From Humulus lupulus (taxonomy: Eukaryota; Streptophyta; Magnoliopsida; Rosales; Cannabaceae), in contig NC_084799.1 of the NCBI RefSeq assembly GCF_963169125.1, positions 64,774,643-64,838,642 of the forward strand: 64,000 bases of DNA, in the 5' to 3' direction. The translations under genes and the position numbers were made by a program. Below, piece after piece: positions 56,525 to 64,000 of the stretch; within the stretch, counting starts at the first letter, position 1; the number at the start of each line of letters is the position of its first letter. Below the pieces are notes generated by a model, which saw nothing but the letters and a program-made list of their open reading frames with translations, searched no databases and had not been told where the DNA came from.

Positions 56525-59236
56525 ATGGCTCATGAAAAGAAAACCACCTCAAAGAAGAATGCATCAAGCTCGTCTGCTCAACAGAAGAACAAGGGGAAGC
56601 AGATAGCCCCAGAGTCTCCCATCTCGCACTTTGGTCCGGTGGTGGAGAAGGAGCTGGTGGTTGACCCAAATGCCTACTTCGAGGCTGAACATATCGTATC
56701 AAAGATCACGACACAGGGGAGGGTGAACAAAATCATGCTGAGCCACAACATAGAGGTCGGGACCGGAACTCTCCCTGCCCGACCTGCGTTTGAAGGGGAA
56801 CGGAGTTGCTCCCCTCTCCAAGACAACTTCGCGCCTTAGAGTAATGAGCATCTGAAGGCTGGGGTCTTTCTTCCCCTGGACCAATACTTCACAAACTTTT
56901 TAAATTATGTGAAGTTGGCTCCATTCAGCTCCCCCCTTGGCGGGACTGAAATATTTATTTTTGAAGCATGAGTGGGAGGTCCCCACCCCGATAGATTTAC
57001 TATACTTTTTCTGCCTCAAAGCTAGCCCGAAGCAGAAAGGGCGAGGTGACGGGTTCTATTATTTCATAAGGTTTCCCAACTCTGCCCCCGTCATCGAGCT
57101 TCCCAGCCATCCCAACGACTACAAATACTTGTTCTTTATGTTGAATGGATTCCGAAATTGTGAACATCGATGCTTCAACCGACCTCGTAAGTTCCTTACT
57201 TTTGTGACTTCAGCTCGTGACATTTTATTCCTTTCAAGATATTTCTTTTGTACATGTCTTAACTGAATTTGTTTCTCGTACAGCCATATTTGCTAGGACG
57301 GGAAAGTTCGTGACCCTCGGGGGTCAATACGAGAATTTGTTTGGGCTTCCACCCAGTGAGAAGGACTACCACCAGGTCGTGAATGACATCACGATGCTGG
57401 CCAGCAAGTTGATCAGCGAAGGTCAAACATTGGCCTTGATGTCCCGGGCTACCCTTCCTGTGATCCACGAGCTTCCCTCCTCTCAAGAGGAGGCCTTTCC
57501 ATCCATTGAGGGCAAGGAGGAAGAAGAGGACAAGGTGCCTCTTGTGAGGAAAAGACGGGCTCCCGAGGCTGTCTGGGAAACTGATTTAGAATGAGTTGCA
57601 TCAGGGGCATGAACCAACCGCCAAGGTAACCCATACCCCTATAGGGAATTAGATAGGGTTGTTGACAATTTTAGGTTAGTTCGATTTAACCCAAATCAGT
57701 TCGTCCATCATCGTTCTCATAACCCATATCATAATATAACCCTGCTCCAATGCATAGACCACCTAGTGGTACGCCATGACAATAGTTACCCTAAGGGCAC
57801 AGTTGTTGTTGACAACACTTTAAAGTTTAGATCCACCATTTTTTAGGAGTATGGAACCAACCGTAAGACCTAGTCTTCTCTGCTCCTGGGTGCATTTGCC
57901 CCTGGATTTAGACAGTACGTTGAATCCAGCCCTGAGGAAGAATCTGAGCTTGAACCCCTTAGGATCCCAGAAATATTAACCATAGACTCTCCCTCTCCTC
58001 CATTAATTCCAAGGCCGGAGGTCGTGCCTATCCCAGTCAAAACACCCGTGCTGGTGATAATAGACTCCTCCCCCAGACCGAAGGGTAGGATCTTTATTTT
58101 CTCCATCCTTGTATATGTTTTTGACAACTTTATTTGTGAACTAACTCCTTTTTGTTCTTTTCAGGCGAAGAGATGGGACAACCTGGAGCTCCTGACCTCC
58201 AAACTGCTTTCCAAGTGAGGAAGACCGACTTGGGCCTCGTGGTGAAGAGGCTCAGGATTACAAAGAAGACCCCCTGCAGCGGGCAACACCTCAAGATCCC
58301 CTGCCAAGGGGAAAGATGCGAGCTCAACTCGGGAATTAGTTCCAGTGAGTTATGTTACCGCTAAGGTTCCCCCTGCTCCTCCTCCACCTCGATTCATGCC
58401 TCCTCAAGCCCAAGTAATACAATCTAAGCCTCCAGCCCCCACCGTCCCAGCCCTGACTTTTCGAATACCAATAGATCCCCATGATCTGGAAAAGATCCCT
58501 GAAGCTTTTCGGGGTATCATTTACGAGATGGCAAGCCATATGGTGGGGCACACCTATAGGGCCAGCTCGAGGGATCTGAGGACCATCGAGGAGCGGAGCC
58601 CGGAGAATTTCATGGAATCAGCTATTGGAATGAACCTCACTGTAAGTTATCCTTCATTGGTGATATATTTTTTTCATTGTGCCCAAGGGTATATCTCTGG
58701 CTTGTTTTATTATTTTGAAGTCTGCCCCGGCCCAGTATCATAGCATAGCCCATGCTAGGGCTAGAAACGATGAGCTTCGGGCTGAACTAAATGTTGCCAA
58801 CACTTCCCTGGAAACTGCTTAGGAAGTCGAGCAGGTCGCCAAAACTGCTTTGGTGGCTGCTCACAAGAATGAGCGCGATGCCAAGGCTGCTCTTGCCTCA
58901 TCCCAAGAGAGCGAGCAGGCTGCAAAGACTGCCTTGTCTGCCCTCCAAGCTCAAACTACACAACTTCAGGCCGAGGTTGATGAAGCCAAAGCAAAATTGC
59001 TCGAGGCCGAGGCCGCAATCAAATAAGAAAAGGCGGCCTCATTGTCATCCATGGAAGAGATGCTATACCAATGCTGGGCCTTTAACCAGGATGGGAACTT
59101 CTCTTTCATGGAACCCGGGTTGTGGGATCCGTACCTTGCAAAATTCAAGGCTCGAATTTTGCAAGAACCGCCGGAGACTAGGGAGGCTTCCGTAGTAGCT
59201 GAGGGGGATGGCGAGGAGGTCACATCTTTGGAGTGA
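56525..59236 (+). pseudogene. antisense spliced gene of Tat element T2 (homolog of 4399-6846)
   Basis: It starts MAHEKKTTSKKNASSSSAQQ. The first exon runs to a donor at 57187 (CGACCTC|GTAAGT) with a stop at 56837-56839 and a frame change before LKYLFLKHEWEVPTPIDLLY, which aligns with the T1 block. An intron to about 57285 (TCGTACAG|) leads to FARTGKFVTLGGQYENLFGL. An intermediate low-complexity part carries stops. An exon near 57900-58085 is followed by an intron ending TTTTCAG at about 58165, then an exon to 58640 (RIPIDPHDLEKIPEAFRG) with a GTAAGT donor. The last exon, from about 58734, is an Ala/Glu coiled coil ending with CWAFNQDGNFSFMEP and TGA at 59236. It has TAG near 58820 and TAA near 59024. 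This copy is decayed; function unknown. Confidence 0.75.
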
Positions 59237-59239
59237 GCT

Positions 59240-60237
59240 AGTGGAGCTCAATGATACCTTTTTTTTTTTTTTTGTATTTGTTTGTAATTGATTAACAATT
59301 TTTTTATTAAACAATTGCCTTCAGGCTCAGTCTGAGGTTTTTCTCCTCGGGATAATTTCAATATACATCTAACTTTTCGATCCATTTATCTTTCCTTTAC
59401 TATATCTCATGTTTATGAATCCTTATTTGTACATTCGAGATTTTTGGAATCGATTTTTAGATCATGATAGATATTTTGAGCTCGGTTATATCCAAGTTTT
59501 GTGTGTTGATTTGTATCATACCTGTTAAGAGTCAGGCCTTTAACTCGGTTATATTCTGGGTTTTTAATTTATTTAAACTTGGTTCGTGCTAGGTTTATTG
59601 ATAACACGAGCTTTAACAAGCCCTTGATACTAAACAATTTTCCCAACTTTCCAAGTTTCGGACCTGGTCGCGTCTAGGGTTTTAAATGATTTAAACTTAG
59701 TTCGTGTTAGGTCTATTGATAACTCGAGCTTTAACAAGCCCTTTGATTTTAAACAATTTTCCCAACTTCTAAAAATTTCAGACCTGGTTACGTCTAGGAT
59801 TTTAAGTGATTTCAACTTAGTTCGCGCTAGGTTTATTGAAAACTCGAGCTCTTAAAAAGTTGTCGAATAATCAATTTTTCCAAGCCTCTAAGTTTTGGAC
59901 CTGGTTATGTCCAGGACTTTAAATGATTTCAACTTAGTTCACGCTAGGTTTATTGATTACTCAAGCTCTTAAGAAGTTGTCAAATAATCAATTTTTCCAA
60001 GCCTCTAAGTTTTGAACCTGGTTACGTCCAGGATTTTAAATGATTTCAACTTACCAAGCAAGCTTAATTTTTCCAATCTCGGGTTATATGCCCCCCAAGT
60101 AACCAGAATGTAGAAACTTTCTTGGTTGCTTTTACAAAACTAGAACACGAACTCATACTATCTTAAAGATTATTTAATTATCCACCCATTATTTAATAAA
60201 ATGGCTTTCATAAATAAGCCTTACATTGGTGGTGGTG
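59240..60237. other. intergenic space between convergent T2 genes
   Basis: It lies between the antisense gene's stop and the pol stop. It has a T-rich run at 59261-59273, the 118-bp tandem array, and no coding sequence. Confidence 0.6.
59581..60052. repeat. ~118-bp tandem array, four units, in T2
   Basis: Units begin at about 59581, 59699, 59819 and 59936 (lengths 117-120). Each contains TTCGTGCTAGGTTTATTGA-like, CTCGAGCT and GACCTGGTTACGTC-like blocks. Units 3 and 4 share a different middle (AAGTTGTC...AATCAATTTTTCC) from units 1 and 2, so the array grew in steps. T1 lacks it. Confidence 0.88.
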
Positions 60238-61330
60238 CTACTGATAATATTTTTTCAAATGTAGGGCATTCCAGGTCCGTGGGACTACTTCCCCATTTAG
60301 CTGAGCTATCTTGAAAGTTCCTTCTCGCAAAACCTCAACGACCTGATATGGTCCCTCCCAATTCGGGCCTAAAACACCATCCTTGGGATCTTTATTTGCC
60401 AGAAATACCCTTCAGAGAACCAGGTCGCCCAGTCCAAATCTAATATAGCAAGTGATTTTTTGTTGATAATGGGTGAGTTGTAACTGCGACTCTTCTCATT
60501 TTTCTTCAATCAGATCGAGGGATGCGTTAAGTAGTCCCTCATTCTACTCTTGGTTGAATGCCATTTGCCTATGAGTGGCTACCATGGCTTCGACTAGAAG
60601 GACGACCTTGCTTCCAAAAGTTAAGGAAAAGGGAGTATGTCCCATGGAGGTTCTGTGAGAAGTTCGGTATGCCCGAAGTACTTGCGCGAGCTGTTCGAGC
60701 CATAATCCATTGGCCTCGCCTAACCTCTTCTTCAGGCTCGCCTTTAGGGTTTTGTTCACAGCCTCGACCAGTCCATTGGCCTGCAGATACGCTACTGAGG
60801 AGAAACTCTTAATAATGTCATATTTTTCACAGAAGTCAGTGAAGAGATCACTGTCGAATTGTGTCCCATTGTCTGATACAATATTTTTAGGAAGCCCAAA
60901 TCGACATATAATACTCTTCACCATGAAGTCTAGGATTCTCTTTGAAGTGATGGTTGCCAGAGGTTCGGTTTCTACCCACTTCGTGAAATAGTCGATCGCC
61001 ACCACTGCGTAACGAACTCCTCCCTTTCCCATAGGTAGGGACCCAATTAGGTTGATTCCCCATACCGCAAGTGGCCACGAGGATGAGATCATCGTTAGCT
61101 CAAATGGAGCAGCTCAGGAAATTATGGAAAAACGTTGGCATTTGTCGCACTTCTGGACCTACGAGATTGAATCTTTTGTTAAAGTGGGACAATATAGCCT
61201 TGCCTCAGTATTTTCAGTGCTAGGCTTTGCCCCCCCAGCATGATCTCCACAAAAGCCTTCGTGCACTTCTTACATAATGGTTTTAACTTCCTCGGGCAGA
61301 ACACATCGTAGGAGAGGCAATGAATGACCA
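60238..61330 (-). pseudogene. pol: T2 integrase
   Basis: On the minus strand: zinc-binding remnants (EVHEGFCGDHAGG, preceded by a stop), then a core with all three acidic residues present (AVVAIDYFTKW, VSDNGTQFD, NGLVEAVNK), then the C-terminal GPNWEGPYQVV ending KKYYQ-TAG at 60238. Frame breaks occur near 61095-61130 and near 60540. The active-site residues are intact, unlike T1. Confidence 0.85.
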
Positions 61331-61332
61331 CA

Positions 61333-61977
61333 TCAGTACAATGTCCCATCCAGTATCACATACCTCGGAGCTTGATATAGTATTTTTCTTGCATCCTTTC
61401 TATCCTCAGGTAGCCTTTCTGTTGTGAGGTATTCCATTATGGGAGTCATCCAGGTCGGTCTTGTGTTGATCAGTTTGACTTCTACCATTTCTGTTACACT
61501 CGGATTCTCCAAGAATTCCACTAGCACTACATTCAATGTCTCAGCTTCTTTGGTGGTGGCAAGCCTTTCCAAAGCGCCAACATTAGAGTTATGCTCGCGA
61601 GGTATCTGTTCAATAGTATTGTACTCAAATTCGGACAACTCTCCCTTCACCTTAGCTAGGTAGGCCGCCATCTTGGTACCTCGAGCTTGATATTCCCCCA
61701 ACACCTGATTAATCACGAGCTGAGAATCACTATAGCATTGGTTGGTTTTTTCCTTGAGCTCTCTTGCCACTCTCAGCCCAGCTAGTAAAGCCTCATATTC
61801 AGCTTCATTGTTGGATGCTTCGAATTCGAATCTCAGAGCTGTATGGAATCGATGCCCTTCTGAGGAGATTAAGATGATCCATGCTCCCGATCCGTTCTTT
61901 TCGATGATCCATCCACGAAGATTTTCCATCATTCCTACACCGGTTCCTTCAAGAGCTCTTCTTGAAATCTGGTGCAT
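61333..61977 (-). pseudogene. pol: T2 second RNase H and linker
   Basis: The archaeal-type RNase H with WIILISSEGHRFH, ASNNEAEYEALLAGL, CYSDSQLVINQVLGEYQARG and PREHNSNVGALERLA, then the linker to integrase (RYVILDGTLY). It is a long open frame. The expected acidic residues (E in NEAEYEA, D in YSDS) are present. Confidence 0.85.
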
Positions 61978-62009
61978 TCAGCCACAAAATCAACAAGGAC
62001 CTAACTTTT

Positions 62010-63409
62010 GATTGAGGCTGTGGCACGTACCGTATCTCGAACTGGCTAAGTTCAATAGCCCATTTTATCAGACGTCCCGATGTTTTAGGTTTTTGCAACA
62101 CCTGCCTTAAAGGTTGGTCAATCATGACGTTGATTGAATGGGACTAAAAATATGGCTGGAGCTTCTTGGAAGCCAATATCAGATAGAATGCCAGCTTCTC
62201 TATCAGTGGGTATAGTGACTCAGCTCCGAGAAGTCTCTTGCTTATATAATATACTGGTTTTTTAGCACGGTCTTCTTCTCGGACTAACACGACACTGACT
62301 GCATTTTCTGTCACAGCCAAATAAAGGAACAAAGGTTCCCCAGACATAGGCTTAGATAACACTGGGAGCTTAGCTAGGTGCGTTTTTAGGTCGAGTAATG
62401 CATGTTCATACTCTTCAGTCCATTCAAATTTCTTGTTTCCCCTGAGCAAGTTGTAAAATGGTAGGCACTTGTCAGTAGATTTTGAAATAAAAGGATTTAA
62501 AGCTGCCACCTTTCCAGTCAGACTTTGAACTTCTTTACGCGATCTGGGTGAGGGAATTTCTACCAACGACCTGATTTTATTGGGATTTTCCTCTATTCCC
62601 CTCGTGTTGACTATGAAACCAAGAAATTTTCCTGATGCCACTCCGAACGTACCCTTCTGAGGATTCAGCCTCATGTCATACCTCCTTAAATTTCAAAACA
62701 TTCTTTCAGATCGGATACATGGTTATCGGCAGTCGTGGATTGGACAAGCATATCATCGACATACACTTCCATATTTCTCTCGATCTGATTAGCGAGCATT
62801 TTGTTGACTAAGCATTGATATGTAGCTCCTGCATTCTTCAGCCCGAAGGGCATGAATTTATAACAATATACGTTATTTGGGGTCATGAAGCTAGTATGTT
62901 CTTGGCCATAGGATTCATCGCGATGTGGTTATATCCAAAATACACATCCATGAAGGACATGAGCTCGTGACCTGTTGTGGCATCTACCAACTAATCAATC
63001 CTTGGTAGTGGAAAGCAATCCTTGGGACAAGCTTTGTTCAGGTCGGAGAAGTCGATGCAGGTCCTCCATTTCTTGTTTGGCTTTGGGACCAACACGGGAT
63101 TGGCAACCCAGATCGGGTATTTTTCTTCATGAATAAACCCGCACTTTAATAGCCGAGCTACTTCTTCCTCAAGAGCTTCAGCTCAGACTGTTCCCAAGCA
63201 TCTCCGTTTTTGGGATTTTGCAGGCACGTTCTTGTCCAAATTTAGAGTGTTCATGATTACACTCGGGCATATTCCTACCATGTCTTCATGTGACCAGGCG
63301 AAAATGTCCAGATTCTCTTGTAAGAAATTGATCAACTCCTTCTTCCTTTTATCATTTAGATTCTTTCCAATCTTTACAACTCTTGAAGCTTCATTGGGGT
63401 CAATGTTTA
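62010..63409 (-). pseudogene. pol: T2 reverse transcriptase and first RNase H, interrupted
   Basis: On the minus strand: the N-terminal pol segment (NEASRVVKIGKNLNDKRKKE, FAWSHEDMVGI) from 63409, RT with motif A FMDVYFGYNHIAM near 62945 and YVDDMLVQS near 62755, then LGFIVNTRGIEENPNK and RNase H 1 (SVVLVREEDRAKKPVYYISK). Catalytic residues are intact. Stops at about 63180, 62995 and 62887 and a shift near 62680 break the frame. LTR D3 cuts it at 63410. Confidence 0.87.
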
Positions 63410-64000
63410 TGTAACGACCCAAAAATCACTAATAAGGCTTAAGGGTCGTTATTAGTATGCAAGGAGGGCATAATTGGTTTATGCGTGAATTAAATAATTT
63501 AATGCATGATTATGTGATAAGCATACTTATATGATTATATGGATATATGAAATGCATGTCTAAGAGTATTAGTATGCACGTAGGCACTGTTTAGCTTAAA
63601 GGGGTATATTCGTAATTTTAGCCCGTTGAGGGCATAAATGTGATTATGTGTTATAATTGTGAAGACCACATTATTATGTGGATATATCTATAGCATGCGA
63701 TTTGAGGCGATCCTAGGGAGCCAGCTAGCGGGAAAGTCACAATGGGACCCAATACTTGACTCGGGGTGAGTCAAGGGTTATTTTGGGTATTAGATGGTTA
63801 TTTGAGTTATCGGGTTATGGAAATAATAATTGGAGATACATTTGAGGTTAGAAATCTTAGGAGGGAATACTGAAGAAGTTTACCATTTTTCCCTCGAGGA
63901 CATTTTTGGTACCCCGAGCTTTGGGATTAACTTAATTAACTAGGGGTGGATAAGACAAAAAATTAAGAAAAACAGTAGAACATGTCCAAACCGACCCTTT
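63410..64000 (+). mobile_element. LTR D3, start only, inserted in T2 pol
   Basis: TGTAACGACCCAAAAATCACTAATAAGGCTTAAG matches the D-family start, and the block at 63700-63775 (GGCGATCCTAGG...GACTCGGGGTGAGTC) matches 41865-41940 in D2. It runs off the window, so the target duplication (left flank GTTTA, 63405-63409) cannot be tested. No coding sequence is visible. Confidence 0.85.

Larger units (their letters stand above)
54818..63409 (-). mobile_element. Tat-lineage Ty3/gypsy element T2 (left part in window)
   Basis: The second Tat element lies on the minus strand: LTR 54818-55505, polypurine tract 55506-55520, plus-strand antisense gene 56525-59236, tandem array 59581-60052, and pol from integrase (stop at 60238) back to the RT N-terminus at 63409, where LTR D3 interrupts it. 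Gag, protease and the other LTR lie beyond D3, outside the window. The inferred target duplication is CTTCC (54813-54817). It is strongly diverged from T1 at sequence level but has the same architecture. Confidence 0.88.

Overview
The window is plant nuclear DNA, most likely from a eudicot. It is AT-rich and almost entirely made of nested LTR retrotransposons. Spliceosomal GT-AG introns, plant Ty1/copia and Ty3/gypsy polyproteins, an initiator-Met primer-binding site and very long LTRs support this. I cannot fix the species. No tRNA, rRNA, CRISPR or bacterial-type operon was seen, and no intact host gene of recognised function.

Layout. (1) 1-18137: a Ty3/gypsy chromovirus-like element 'A' (+) with an LTR of at least 3.7 kb (1-15416, its start outside the window), PBS, decayed gag and a truncated pol. 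Its LTR was hit by an 11.5-kb Tat-lineage element 'T1' (2816-14309, on the minus strand, TSD GCTAT) and by a 189-bp solo LTR (TSD CATGG). (2) 18138-19354 and 29053-30390: low-complexity flanks with two unrecognised small coding relics, split by a complete but degenerate Ty1/copia element (19360-29047, +, TSD CATGT). (3) 30391-41090: a decayed gene for a two-domain double-stranded-RNA-binding protein, its first exon split by a ~4.5-kb solo LTR 'C2' (TSD TATTT). C2 was itself split by an oppositely oriented solo LTR of the same family, 'C1' (TSD CGAAC), and C1 was split by a 1.1-kb copia-type solo LTR. (4) 41600-48417: a second same-family head-to-head nest. LTR 'D2' (+) contains solo LTR 'D1' (-, TSD ATCTA) and is fused to an unrelated LTR tail 'F', the composite being flanked by GTACC. 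(5) 48771-50736: a solo LTR with TSD ATATT. (6) 51638-54817: LTR 'B', same family as A but inverted, interrupted by a second Tat element 'T2' (54818 to beyond 63409, -). T2's pol is cut at 63410 by a third D-family LTR, 'D3', which runs off the window.

The most interesting content is a multi-exon gene carried antisense to gag-pol inside both Tat elements (4399-6846 in T1, 56525-59236 in T2). It lies between the integrase end and the downstream LTR. Its product has an N-terminal globular region that I assign, from memory of the family, to the plant 'putative gypsy type transposon' group, then a proline-rich linker and a C-terminal coiled coil ending in a conserved motif. The two copies are strongly diverged but share splice layout and domain order, so the gene looks like a long-standing component of this lineage. 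T1 gag-pol carries substitutions of key catalytic residues. A second theme is inverted self-nesting of long LTRs (C1 in C2, D1 in D2), which gives near-spacerless inverted repeats of kilobase size that could form long double-stranded RNA.
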